Of a stretch of DNA of 64,000 nt, positions 32,838 to 41,483 are shown piece after piece. Every line of letters begins with the position of its first letter. Position 1 is the stretch's first letter. Source of the DNA: Methylocapsa palsarum (GTDB taxonomy: Bacteria > Pseudomonadota > Alphaproteobacteria > Rhizobiales > Beijerinckiaceae); assembly GCF_900114285.1 (NCBI RefSeq), contig NZ_FOSN01000002.1, positions 186,001 to 250,000 on the forward strand, written 5' to 3'. The translations under genes were made by a program, and so were the position numbers. The notes beneath the pieces are model-generated. The model was not told the DNA's origin. It saw only the letters and a program-made list of their open reading frames with translations, and ran no database searches.

Positions 32838-34412
32838 TTAAAAGAGCGTCTCCTGATCCTTCTGCGTCTTGGGTTTGCGGCTCGGCTTGGCCAAGGGGGC
32901 CTTTCCAGCGCCGCCGGCGACCGCTTCCTTGCGGCCGTCGTGGAACTCGATCTCGATCCGGGCGCCGTCGGCGATTTCGGACGCCAGCCGCAAAGGTCTC
33001 TGCTCCGCGTCCCGCACCAGGGCGAATCCGCGCGCCAGAACCTGCCGATAGCCGAGACTGCTCAGCAATTGTCCGAGGCTTGCGACCTTCGCCCGCTGAA
33101 CCGCGATCCGCGCGGCGGCGGCCTGATCCATGCGACCTGACAGGGCGCCGAGACGCAGGCGCGCCGCCTCCGCTCGTTCTCGATGCATGCGATTTTGGGC
33201 GGAACGGGCGATGCTTAGGCGGGACTGCGTCCGATGAAGCAAATCCGACGCGCGCTGCAGGTTCAGTCCGGCGGCGCGAGCGAGCCTCGCCTTCATCGCC
33301 CCCAATTGCTCCTCCGCCCGTCCCATCCTGGCGTGAGGCGATTGCTGCGCCAGCCTGTGCGACAGGTTCGCCAGGGCGATGCGACGCCGGTCCTGCGAGC
33401 GGGACAGCGCGTTCGAAAAACGGCTGGCCGCATGATCGACCCGCTGACGGGGCAGGGCGAGCAGCGCTTCTGCATGCGGCAGGGCGCGCAGCAAGCCGCG
33501 CAGATCGTTCCGGCACCGCTCCAGCAGCCGGAAGGCGGCGCTGGAATGGCGCCGGCCAAGATCGCTGACGGCGGCCGCGAGTTCGGAGCGGACCGGAACC
33601 GCTTTTTCGGCCGCCGCGGTCGGGGTCGGCGCGCGAAGGTCGGCGGCGAGATCGAGTAGGGTCCAATCGGTTTCATGCCCGATCGCCGAGATGATCGCGA
33701 GATGGCTTCGGGCCGCCGCCCGGACCACGATTTCCTCGTTGAAGCTCCACAGGTCTTCGAGCGAGCCGCCGCCGCGCGCGACGATGAGAACGTCCGGGCG
33801 GCGCAAGGGGCCGTCCTCGGGCAAGGCGTTGAATCCGTCGATCGCGGCGGCGACTTCCTCGGCCGAGGCGTCGCCCTGGACCCGCACCGGCCAGACAAGG
33901 ACGCGAAGAGGAAATCGCTCCGCGATGCGATGCAGGATGTCGCGAATGACGGCCCCTGTCGGCGAGGTCACAACGCCGATGCTGCGGGGCAGAAAGGGAA
34001 CCAGCTGCTTGCGCGCCTCGTCGAACAGGCCTTCGGCGGCGAGCTTGCGCCGGCGCTCCTCGAACAGCGCCATCAGCGCGCCGATTCCGGCGGGTTCGAT
34101 CGAATCGATCACGATCTGATAGTTCGACTTGCCCGGAAAGGTCGTGATCTTTCCGGTCGCGACGACCTCCAGCCCTTCCTGGGGCTTGGTCTTCAGGCGC
34201 GTAAAAACGCCTTTCCAGATCACCGCGTCGATCCGCGCGGCCTGATCCTTCAGGCAGAAATAGGCGTGGCCCGACGAATGCGGGCCACGATAGTTCGAAA
34301 TTTCGCCCCTGACGCGCACGAGACCGAAACGGTCCTCGATCGTTCGCTTCAGCGCGAGCGATAATTCGCTGACGCTCAGTTCTGGCGCGTTGGTCGCGGC
34401 GATTTCAGCCAT
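32838..34412 (-). CDS. xseA: Exodeoxyribonuclease VII large subunit
   Basis: 524 residues. The OB-fold N-terminal domain contains VRVRGEISNYRGPHSSGHAY. The catalytic domain has VVTSPTGAVIRDIL, ARGGGSLEDLWSFNEE and GHETDWTLLDLAADLRAPTP. A long coiled-coil (about residues 270-420), rich in Arg and Ala, is the binding scaffold for small XseB subunits. With XseB it degrades single-stranded DNA bidirectionally; xseB is not in the window. The C-terminal tail is Lys/Pro-rich. It starts 25 bp from the multicopper oxidase stop but reads in the same direction. Confidence 0.95.
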   Translation of the reverse strand: MAEIAATNAPELSVSELSLALKRTIEDRFGLVRVRGEISNYRGPHSSGHAYFCLKDQAARIDAVIWKGVFTRLKTKPQEGLEVVATGKITTFPGKSNYQIVIDSIEPAGIGALMALFEERRRKLAAEGLFDEARKQLVPFLPRSIGVVTSPTGAVIRDILHRIAERFPLRVLVWPVRVQGDASAEEVAAAIDGFNALPEDGPLRRPDVLIVARGGGSLEDLWSFNEEIVVRAAARSHLAIISAIGHETDWTLLDLAADLRAPTPTAAAEKAVPVRSELAAAVSDLGRRHSSAAFRLLERCRNDLRGLLRALPHAEALLALPRQRVDHAASRFSNALSRSQDRRRIALANLSHRLAQQSPHARMGRAEEQLGAMKARLARAAGLNLQRASDLLHRTQSRLSIARSAQNRMHRERAEAARLRLGALSGRMDQAAAARIAVQRAKVASLGQLLSSLGYRQVLARGFALVRDAEQRPLRLASEIADGARIEIEFHDGRKEAVAGGAGKAPLAKPSRKPKTQKDQETLF

Positions 34413-34437
34413 GTCGCGATCATGGAGGAGTTTGATC

Positions 34438-36531
34438 TCACTGTGAAGCGAGCGGGCGCGTTCCGCGCATCTGCGGAGGATCGTTCGACGGGCGGACCCT
34501 GATCCGGGCCATCATGCCACCGTCCTCATGTTCGAGGATGTGGCAATGGTAAACAAAGTCTCCGGCAATCGCGAAGGGGATGTCGACCGTGACCGGGTGC
34601 GCGGTGCAGGCGCCGTTGCGCCAGTCCGCGACGCTGTTGCAGACACCGTCGGCGTGCTGCAACGGAATATTATCGTGTAAAATGCCGCTGCCTCGGTCGC
34701 TGCCGGGCAGAATCGCTCCCGAGATTTCGTCGTGCGTCAGGAGCCGAAACTTGACCTGATGAATATGAAAATTGTGGTCCTCTCCGGCGAGATTCACAAG
34801 TTCCCATTTCTCGTGGACAGGCGTGTTTCGAGGCCCGAGCGGGAGGCAGATGGTCGGACGGCTCGGGTCGAATTCCTTGACGTCCATGAAGGTCCCCGGA
34901 ACGGGAGCGCCGTGCGCATCGAGCTCTTCATACCCGAGGCCGAAGGCGTCCGGGTCGCTTGTCGGAGCGTTGAAAAAGACGCGCCGGCTGTGGCCTTGCG
35001 GGAGCGCATGGCAGGACGGATCCACGCCGACGGCCGTGTTGGCGGCGAGGAGGCTGGCGTTCACGTCCGTCGGCTCGCGATAGGTGAGCGCGTCCGGAGC
35101 GATTGTTAAGGCCTGAGGGGCGGGGGTTTCGGCGCCCGAACCCTTGAATTGGACGTTCGCGAGATCGATCGCCGGCCACGAGTCGCCATCAGGGCCGGTT
35201 TCGAAGCCAGCCGTTCTGAGGATGGCGGTCTCCTCACCGCTCGGCTGGGCCGGCCGGTCATCCGCGTCGCGATACGTGACCCACAATTCGACCCGCGAAC
35301 TCGGCATCATCAACAGCCGGCGGACACACAGGGGCGCGCCGTCCGTCGCGGCGGAGGTGATCCCCGGGCAAGCGACAGGTTTAACCTTGGCTCCGCCGAT
35401 TTGGCGAAGGTCGCCGAGGGATATGCCCTGACCAGGTTGAACGGCGACGCCATCGACCGACAGGACCTGCACCACCATGTTGCGCTGCTGCTTCGGATTC
35501 CAGAGCCCGAGATCATACGAGACGCTGCCCGAGGCGGTGGTGATGCGCCAGATCTCGCCGCCTGGCGATTTAACCGGAATGGAAGGATAGGGCTGTCCGT
35601 TGAGCGTGAAGTACCATCGTCCGCCGGTATAGTCGCCGCCGTCTTCGTCGGACGATTTTACGCCCGGGCAGGAGCCCTTCCTCGGAGGTTCGCCCGAAGC
35701 CTGGGCTGGATCGCAGAACGAGGGCTCCTCCTCGTCGAGCAAGACGCCGTCCTTGAGAATCTGGGCGTCCTTCAGAATGATATGCCGGACCGGCAGAGAT
35801 TTGAAAAAACTCGCGCAAGAGGCGTTCTTGCAAACGTAATCTTCGAGCGCGCCGACGGTGATGATCCCCGAAAGGCCCGCGGACACCTGATTGAGCGCGA
35901 TGCCGTGGATATGGGGATGAAACCAGAACAGGCCCGACGGATGCCCAGCGGGGATCTTGATGCTGTAATCTGTGTAGCCGTATCGGACATCGCTGTGCGC
36001 ATGGGAATCCGCCGGCATCGGTCCATTTTTGGGGTTCAGCGTCATGACGAACACGTTGTCGCCATAGGCGCCGTCGGCGCCTGGCCCATGTGGCGACACC
36101 AGCATTCCATGGGTGTGAATGTTGATCGGATCGAGAGCCAGGAAGGCGTGACCCGGCTCCGTGGCGTGTCCAGAATCCTTGATCGGCGGCAGGGCGTTGA
36201 CGAGTCGGACTTTCAACAGATCGCCTTGCCGCAACTGGAGACGAACTCCCGCATAAGGATTCTTGTTCTTGTCGCTCGCCGGACATGTGGCGGCGAAACG
36301 GGCGGGACGTTCGCAGATGTCGAACACCCATCCGGTGGCGCTGTAATCCGGAAACGTCGAAATCGGCGCGGCTCGCGCCACCATCAAAAGATTGAGCGCG
36401 CCGTTCTTGCTGGCCAGAACGGGCGGCTCGGCAAGATCTCCAGCGAGAGCCGCTGGCGCCGACCCGCTGAAGGCGAGCGAAAGGAAAGCGCCCGCCGCAA
36501 TCAAGCGGCGCGCCGATGAGGTGCGTATCAT
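34438..36531 (-). CDS. Multicopper oxidase of the iron-uptake locus
   Basis: 697 residues with a Sec signal peptide (cleaved after about residue 30). All four copper-ligand motifs are present: NIHTHG, FWFHPHIHG, DHNFHIHQ and the last HCHILEHEDGGMM, giving type 1 and trinuclear sites. It is large, with an insertion of about 150 residues between the second and third domains. Next to an FTR1 permease and a cupredoxin, the likely role is periplasmic ferroxidase (Fet3-like), coupling ferrous iron oxidation to import. Phenol or copper oxidation is an alternative. Last gene of the locus. Confidence 0.85.
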   Translation of the reverse strand: MIRTSSARRLIAAGAFLSLAFSGSAPAALAGDLAEPPVLASKNGALNLLMVARAAPISTFPDYSATGWVFDICERPARFAATCPASDKNKNPYAGVRLQLRQGDLLKVRLVNALPPIKDSGHATEPGHAFLALDPINIHTHGMLVSPHGPGADGAYGDNVFVMTLNPKNGPMPADSHAHSDVRYGYTDYSIKIPAGHPSGLFWFHPHIHGIALNQVSAGLSGIITVGALEDYVCKNASCASFFKSLPVRHIILKDAQILKDGVLLDEEEPSFCDPAQASGEPPRKGSCPGVKSSDEDGGDYTGGRWYFTLNGQPYPSIPVKSPGGEIWRITTASGSVSYDLGLWNPKQQRNMVVQVLSVDGVAVQPGQGISLGDLRQIGGAKVKPVACPGITSAATDGAPLCVRRLLMMPSSRVELWVTYRDADDRPAQPSGEETAILRTAGFETGPDGDSWPAIDLANVQFKGSGAETPAPQALTIAPDALTYREPTDVNASLLAANTAVGVDPSCHALPQGHSRRVFFNAPTSDPDAFGLGYEELDAHGAPVPGTFMDVKEFDPSRPTICLPLGPRNTPVHEKWELVNLAGEDHNFHIHQVKFRLLTHDEISGAILPGSDRGSGILHDNIPLQHADGVCNSVADWRNGACTAHPVTVDIPFAIAGDFVYHCHILEHEDGGMMARIRVRPSNDPPQMRGTRPLASQ

Positions 36532-36675
36532 GATGGAACCTCGAAAAAGTTTGCCACGCGGCGGAAATTCAGAGGCGATTGCGTCTGAATTTTCTCATTT
36601 GCAGTCCCGACGCCGGGGCGCGCCGGCAGTCCAGGCTGCGCCTTCTTCCTACCCGCTTCCTACTCGCCCATCCTT

Positions 36676-37533
36676 TTATTCGCCCATGACATGCTTGTGA
36701 GACGGTTCCGGAACCGTTCGGAGAGCCGGCCGAGGGCGTGAAGCGAGGCGCCCTAATCCGAAGATTGTAGAAAGCGTGGCGATATAGGCCAAACCCTGCA
36801 GGACGGTTGGCTGGTCGCTGTAGCCGACCAGCGTATGCAACACGCGTCCCGCGATGCTTTTCTCGGAAAGGACGTTCGAGGTGTTCCACAAGGTCGCGCC
36901 GAGAACCCTTACGACGTCGGCCTGTTCGAGATAATAGACGCATTGCGCCGCCATACCCGCCGCCAGGAAGGCGATCAGCGCGCCGGTGACCCCGAACAGG
37001 TAGCGGCCCGGAATTTTGACGAGGCCGCGATAGGTCAGGTAACTGAGGCCGGCGCCTAGGACGAGGCCGGCGAGGCCGCCGCTGAGAAGGCTCCAGGCCG
37101 AGCCGGAATCGGACAGGGCGAGGCCGTAGAGAAAGAGCACGATCTCGGATCCTTCGCGAAGCACCGCGACGCCGACGACGACGGCCAATGCGCTTGCCGA
37201 ACGGGCGCCGGTCGAAACCGCCTGTCCGACCGATTTGAGCTCGGCGGCCATTTCGCGGCCGTGCCGCGCCATCCAGATGTTGTGCCAGGCGAGCATGACC
37301 ACGGCGACGGCGAGGACCGCGGCGTTGAAAAGCTCCTGTCCCGTCCCGCTCATCGCATCTGAAATCGCGCCCGCGAAGACCGCGAGGAGGGCCGCGCCCG
37401 CGACCCCCGCCGCGACGCCGGCGAGAATCCATGGAGTGCGGCCTTGAAGGCCTTGCGTCGCGGCGAGGACGATGCCGACGATCAGTCCGGCTTCGATGAC
37501 CTCGCGGAAAACGATGATGAGAGCGCCGATCAT
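36676..37533 (-). CDS. FTR1-family iron permease
   Basis: 285 residues with seven predicted transmembrane helices. The two iron-binding REXXE motifs are intact: FREVIEAGL at residues 9-17 and LREGSEIVLF near residue 124. This is the FTR1/EfeU high-affinity permease, which takes up iron passed on from a periplasmic oxidase. The upstream cupredoxin and downstream multicopper oxidase make an FTR1-cupredoxin-oxidase system. It starts 47 bp after the cupredoxin stop, consistent with one transcript. Confidence 0.93.
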   Translation of the reverse strand: MIGALIIVFREVIEAGLIVGIVLAATQGLQGRTPWILAGVAAGVAGAALLAVFAGAISDAMSGTGQELFNAAVLAVAVVMLAWHNIWMARHGREMAAELKSVGQAVSTGARSASALAVVVGVAVLREGSEIVLFLYGLALSDSGSAWSLLSGGLAGLVLGAGLSYLTYRGLVKIPGRYLFGVTGALIAFLAAGMAAQCVYYLEQADVVRVLGATLWNTSNVLSEKSIAGRVLHTLVGYSDQPTVLQGLAYIATLSTIFGLGRLASRPRPALRTVPEPSHKHVMGE

Positions 37534-37580
37534 GTTACTGTTTCATCCTGCGATTTGTTGACGCCCCCGCGCCGTCAGAT

Positions 37581-37934
37581 CTATTCCACCGTGATCGCGC
37601 CGTCCGCGGTCGCCTCGTTGAAGTCGCCATAGAAGCGGTACCGTCCCGGAGTCAGCGGCCGGAATCTGAGCGTGATCTCGGAATTTCCCGCGACTACTTT
37701 CTCGACGCGAAGCGTCTTGCTTTCGAACTCTTCCGGCGTCGGATCGAGATTGCGGACCACGATCACGATCGGCGTATTTGCCGGCGCTTTCAATTCCGAG
37801 GGCTGGAACCGATGGTTCTTGATCGTCGTGTGCAAGGTGACTTCCTGCGCAAGAGAGGGCGTCGCCGTCATCAACGTGAAGACCGCGCACATCGACGCGA
37901 ACTTGAGCAGAGCGCCTGCCGGCATATTTTTCAT
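37581..37934 (-). CDS. Periplasmic cupredoxin-domain protein (EfeO/P19-associated type)
   Basis: 117 residues: signal peptide (about 1-29, ending SLAQ) and a single cupredoxin fold containing TIKNHRFQPSELKAPANTP, the acidic PTPEEFESKTL and the C-terminal GRYRFYGDFNEATADG. The last motif matches the cupredoxin domains of EfeO-type iron proteins rather than electron-transfer plastocyanins, and the usual Cys ligand of blue copper sites is absent. It probably binds iron or copper in the periplasm and hands it to the FTR1 permease. Ribosome site AAGGAAAGG lies just before the ATG. Confidence 0.85.
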   Translation of the reverse strand: MKNMPAGALLKFASMCAVFTLMTATPSLAQEVTLHTTIKNHRFQPSELKAPANTPIVIVVRNLDPTPEEFESKTLRVEKVVAGNSEITLRFRPLTPGRYRFYGDFNEATADGAITVE

Positions 37935-37986
37935 TGGACCTTTCCTTGACCGCTAACCGGAAAATCAGAGACCGCTAACCAGAAAA

Positions 37987-39003
37987 TCAGAATTCGTATT
38001 CGATCAGCAAGCGCGCCTTGTTGCGAGAGAAATTCGTAAGATCGAGGGGATTGTTGATCCCTGCCGCGTGGCCGGTGATTTGAGTCGAGAACGCGGCGGC
38101 GAGCAGGAGTTTGGGAGTGAGCTTTGCGAACAGGGTTGGGCCCGCATAGACGGCGTCGCCGGCGAAACCCTGGAACCCGAGGCTGTCGTAAGCGCGGTAA
38201 TATTCCAGTTCGCCGCCGAGCGTCACATGCTCCGAAAGCCGATAGGTGACGGCTGTCGTGGCGCCGAGGGTCGCGCCTCTCTCCCATTTCGGGTCGCCAA
38301 AGTCCCTGCCGACTTCCGGCGAATAAATCGCATTGAACGCTGCATAGAGGCGGTCGGGGACGAGTTCGGTGTCGGCGACGATCTTGCCTGTCACGCCGAA
38401 AGCCGTACTGACGCGGCCGTTGTCGTTGACGCGGCCCCATTCCGGCTCGGCGGAGAAGGTGAGGCCGATCGGGGCGCCGGGGCCGCGCGCGATTGCGTTA
38501 TAGCTGACTTTTGTCGACAAGCCGCCGAAATTGGCGCCGTGGAAGTTATCGAAGCCGTCGACGTTATGAATTTGAGAAAAGACTCCATGCACGGAGGCTT
38601 CGATTTCGAGGGCGTCGATGGGATTCCATTCGAGCTCCACCTCCTGCTCAAGCGCATTGAACACGCCCTGGCGCTTTTGAAATTCGAGGTTGGTCTCTGA
38701 TTCGATCGCCAGCTCGCCAACAATGCCGATGTCAGACCCCGTCGTGAACCCGAAAATATATTTGGTTTCGAGTTCTCTGAATTTGGCGGGCGCGCCAGCC
38801 TGGGCCGCCGCGAAATCCTGCAGCGGCAGCAGAGCTGGCAAGGCGGCGTCCTGAGACGCAGCGATGATTTGAGGCGCAGCAGGCGCGGCCCCGTCCTGAG
38901 CAGAGGCGATCGACCGGGTCAAAAGCAGAGCCGGGACGGCGGCGAGGATCGATGCGGATGTCATTACGCGCGATGCGCGGGAGGGCTGGTGATCTTTTGT
39001 CAT
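37987..39003 (-). CDS. Outer-membrane beta-barrel protein heading the iron-uptake operon
   Basis: 338 residues from the ATG at 39003, with a signal peptide (cleaved near SIASAQ) and a low-complexity Ala/Pro/Gln linker. From about residue 75 on, alternating hydrophobic strands (KYIFGFTTGSDIG, AIESETNLEF, LGGELEYYRAYDS) end in the terminal aromatic Phe (LLIEYEF), the signature of Omp85-assembled barrels. No TonB box is seen. It may let iron or its complexes reach the periplasm. I cannot name a characterised family. First gene behind two iron control elements. Confidence 0.8.
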   Translation of the reverse strand: MTKDHQPSRASRVMTSASILAAVPALLLTRSIASAQDGAAPAAPQIIAASQDAALPALLPLQDFAAAQAGAPAKFRELETKYIFGFTTGSDIGIVGELAIESETNLEFQKRQGVFNALEQEVELEWNPIDALEIEASVHGVFSQIHNVDGFDNFHGANFGGLSTKVSYNAIARGPGAPIGLTFSAEPEWGRVNDNGRVSTAFGVTGKIVADTELVPDRLYAAFNAIYSPEVGRDFGDPKWERGATLGATTAVTYRLSEHVTLGGELEYYRAYDSLGFQGFAGDAVYAGPTLFAKLTPKLLLAAAFSTQITGHAAGINNPLDLTNFSRNKARLLIEYEF

Positions 39004-39099
39004 GCCGGTTCCGATCCGAAAAATCTTGTCGCCGATTGGAATTATTCTATCGGCACAGCTTAAACGGGAAACGCAGCAAATCAAGAAATATGTTCTTTA

Positions 39100-39116
39100 T
39101 TTAGACTAATTCTAAC
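39100..39116. promoter_or_regulatory. Iron control element (Irr-type box), site 1
   Basis: TTTAGACTAATTCTAAC agrees at 15 of 17 positions with the rhizobial ICE consensus TTTRGAAYNRTTCYAAA. It lies 97 bases before the ATG of the outer-membrane gene of the iron locus. Irr binds such sites in Bradyrhizobium and relatives. Depending on the position relative to the promoter it represses or activates. Confidence 0.75.
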
Positions 39117-39126
39117 CTAGATTTAC

Positions 39127-39143
39127 TTTAGAACGATTCGAAA
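39127..39143. promoter_or_regulatory. Iron control element (Irr-type box), site 2
   Basis: TTTAGAACGATTCGAAA agrees at 16 of 17 positions with the ICE consensus. It is centred 27 bp from site 1, somewhat under three helical turns. Paired near-consensus sites right upstream of an FTR1/multicopper oxidase locus make iron-responsive control by Irr likely. Confidence 0.82.
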
Positions 39144-39550
39144 ATAGAGTACAAACTGCAATTCTCAATTTTAAATACAAGCAAAATCCAAGTTGCGCAA
39201 GTATGATTATCTTCCAGTCTCTGATCAGCGCCGCGCGTCGGTAAGCCGCTGTTGCCTCAAAAAGCTGGCAAAAAGCTGGAATGAGATCTGTCGCCGGGCA
39301 TTTTGCGAATTGTGTCCTCATGGCCGCCGCCCTAGGATCGCCAGACGAAAACCTGCTTCACCGCGATCTTGAACTCAGGTTTGAAGAAAATGCTGCGGAA
39401 CCGCCGAAACGAGTTCCGTTCGCTAAAGTTTTCTCGATTCCGGGATCGCCACTGACCGGCGTCGGTCTTTCTAAACCTGTCCGAAGCCTGGCGTTTGCTC
39501 TCTCGGCGGAGCCGGGCGGCGTTTCAGGGGGATTCAGTTGAAAGTGCTTC

Positions 39551-41353
39551 ATGAACGAATTTGACCCGGGAAATTACAAGGAAATCCTGATCTTCCTCGG
39601 CACGGCGGGAGTCGCCGTCCCTTTGTTTCGCCGCCTGAAGATCAGTCCGATTCTCGGTTTCCTCGCCGCCGGCGTTCTGCTCGGACCTTTCGGGATCGGA
39701 GCGCTCGCGAACGAGGTGAGCTGGCTCTCGCCTTTGGCTCTGAATGTCGCGCATATCGCGCCCGTCGCCGAATTTGGCGTGGTCTTTTTGTTGTTCATGA
39801 TCGGTCTCGAACTGTCTTGGGCCCGTCTGGCGGTCATGCGGCGCCTCGTCTTCGGACTGGGCGCGCTCCAGGTGTTCGGCTCCGCGGCGGCGCTCGGCGC
39901 TATCGCGCTGGCGCTGGACGAACCGCCCAACGCCGACACGGTCGCCGGTTTCGCACTCGCCCTGTCCTCGACCGCGGTCGTCATTCCCGTTCTCGCCGAA
40001 ACGAGGCGGCTCGGGACGGCGGCGGGCCGGACCATTTTTTCGGTCCTGCTATTTCAGGATCTCATGGTTGCGCCCTTGCTGTTCATGGTCTCGATGCTGG
40101 GCGCGAGGGAAGGCGATTTCGGGGTCGCCATCGCATCGACCCTGTTGCCGGCGATCCTCGGGCTCGCCTTTGTCGTGCTGGGGGGGCATCTCGTGCTGAG
40201 GCCGCTGTTTCATCACGTCGCGGCGGCGCGCTCGACGGAATTCTTCATGGCGGCCTGCCTTCTCGTCGTGATCGGCACCGGCGTCTTCACGGCGATGTTC
40301 GGGCTCTCCATGGGCCTTGGCGCCTTCATCGCCGGCGTTCTTCTGGCGGAAACTGAATATCGCCGCGAGATCGAAGTCACGATCGACCCTTTCAAGGGGC
40401 TTCTGCTCGGCCTGTTTTTCGTCTCCATCGGGGCGGAACTGGACCTTTCGCAGATCTATGCGGCTCCGCTGCGGACGTTCGGCCTCGCGATCGGCATGAT
40501 GGCGGTCAAATTCGTGGTCACCTGGCTCGCCGGACGGTTGATGAGGCTGTCGCCGGCGGTTTCGACCGAAGCGGCGCTTCTGCTCGCGCCGGGCGGAGAA
40601 TTCGCCTTCATCATCATAACGGTCGCGATCGGTTCAAACGTTCTGCCGGCCGATCTTGGGGCGAACCTCATGATAGCGGTGACGCTTTCGATGTTCGCCG
40701 TTCCCGCTCTCGGGGCGATCGCACAATCGCTGGCGCGCTCTCGCGCCCATGCGGCGCCTCTTGGCGGGGCGGAGCCGCCTGCTTCCGACAGTCAGGAGGC
40801 GCCCGACGCGATCCTCGTCGGTTACGGGCGGGTCGGACGCCTCGTCGGGGACATGCTGCGGACGCACGGCCTGAAGTTTGTCGCGATCGAAACCGACGCC
40901 GCCCTCGTCAAACGCTATCGCCGGGACGGGATCGACATCCATTGGGGCAATGCGGTGCGGTCGGAATTCCTCGTCCGCTGCGGGGTCGCCAAGGCGAAGG
41001 CGCTCATTATCACGATGGACAAGCCGGCGGCGGCCGAGGAGATCGTGCAGACTCTGCGCGCGGATTATCCGCATCTGACAATTGTCGCGCGCGCGCGCGA
41101 CGCGCAGCACGCGACGCAGCTTTATGAGCTCGGCGTGACCGACGCCGTGCCGGAGACGATCGAGGCGAGTCTGCAATTGTCGGAAGCCGTCCTCGTCGAC
41201 ATGGGCCTGCCGATGGGCAAGGTGATCGCATCCATCCACGAGAAAAGAGACGAATTCCGGAAAATGCTTCAGACGGCGTCAAGCGGCGCCGATGTCAGGC
41301 GCGCGATCCGGAGATCTTCGCGGCTCAAGGATCCGCGTCGCGATTCCCTTTGA
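39551..41353 (+). CDS. CPA2-family cation:proton antiporter with TrkA-N domain (Kef/YbaL-like)
   Basis: 600 residues. About 12 transmembrane helices cover residues 8-395, with the CPA2 features SPILGFLAAGVLLGP, FALALSSTAVVIPVL and LLFQDLMVAPLLF. A Rossmann RCK/TrkA-N domain follows (about 415-530) with the nucleotide motif ILVGYGRVGRLVGDML and the acidic residue in AIETDAALV. Likely K+ or Na+ efflux gated by NAD(H) or glutathione adducts. No KefF/KefG partner adjoins. Ends before repeat copy C. Confidence 0.92.
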   Translation: MNEFDPGNYKEILIFLGTAGVAVPLFRRLKISPILGFLAAGVLLGPFGIGALANEVSWLSPLALNVAHIAPVAEFGVVFLLFMIGLELSWARLAVMRRLVFGLGALQVFGSAAALGAIALALDEPPNADTVAGFALALSSTAVVIPVLAETRRLGTAAGRTIFSVLLFQDLMVAPLLFMVSMLGAREGDFGVAIASTLLPAILGLAFVVLGGHLVLRPLFHHVAAARSTEFFMAACLLVVIGTGVFTAMFGLSMGLGAFIAGVLLAETEYRREIEVTIDPFKGLLLGLFFVSIGAELDLSQIYAAPLRTFGLAIGMMAVKFVVTWLAGRLMRLSPAVSTEAALLLAPGGEFAFIIITVAIGSNVLPADLGANLMIAVTLSMFAVPALGAIAQSLARSRAHAAPLGGAEPPASDSQEAPDAILVGYGRVGRLVGDMLRTHGLKFVAIETDAALVKRYRRDGIDIHWGNAVRSEFLVRCGVAKAKALIITMDKPAAAEEIVQTLRADYPHLTIVARARDAQHATQLYELGVTDAVPETIEASLQLSEAVLVDMGLPMGKVIASIHEKRDEFRKMLQTASSGADVRRAIRRSSRLKDPRRDSL

Positions 41354-41365
41354 CGAAATCCGGGG

Positions 41366-41483
41366 CTAGAACATATTCCGATCGGATTGAATCGATCAAA
41401 TCGACAAGACTATGCTCAAGTCTTTGACTCTGGAGCGATTTCTGATCGACCGAATGATCCCATTCAGCCGGAAAGCGCTCTAA
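41366..41483 (-). repeat. Dispersed palindromic repeat, copy C
   Basis: About 118 bp starting CTAGAACATATTCCGATCGG and ending GCCGGAAAGCGCTCTAA. It fills the gap between the convergent antiporter and DUF3422 genes. Its terminal CTA (41480-41482) is the TAG stop codon of the minus-strand DUF3422 gene. Internal TATGCTC at 41411-41417 pairs imperfectly with the first arm, and GAGCGATTTCTGATCGACC pairs with the second. Confidence 0.85.

Larger units (their letters stand above)
39004..39550. other. AT-rich intergenic region between the iron operon and the antiporter gene
   Basis: 547 bp with no convincing gene. The stretch 39060-39240 is much more AT-rich than the surroundings and holds two Irr-type iron control elements. 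A short plus-strand ORF at 39281-39541 has no recognisable domain and no good ribosome site, so it is not called. The rest shows no clear structure. Confidence 0.7.

Noticed and set aside
39281-39541. 86-codon plus-strand ORF before the CPA2 antiporter
   Set aside because: No good ribosome site, no domain, and low-complexity composition; treated as intergenic.
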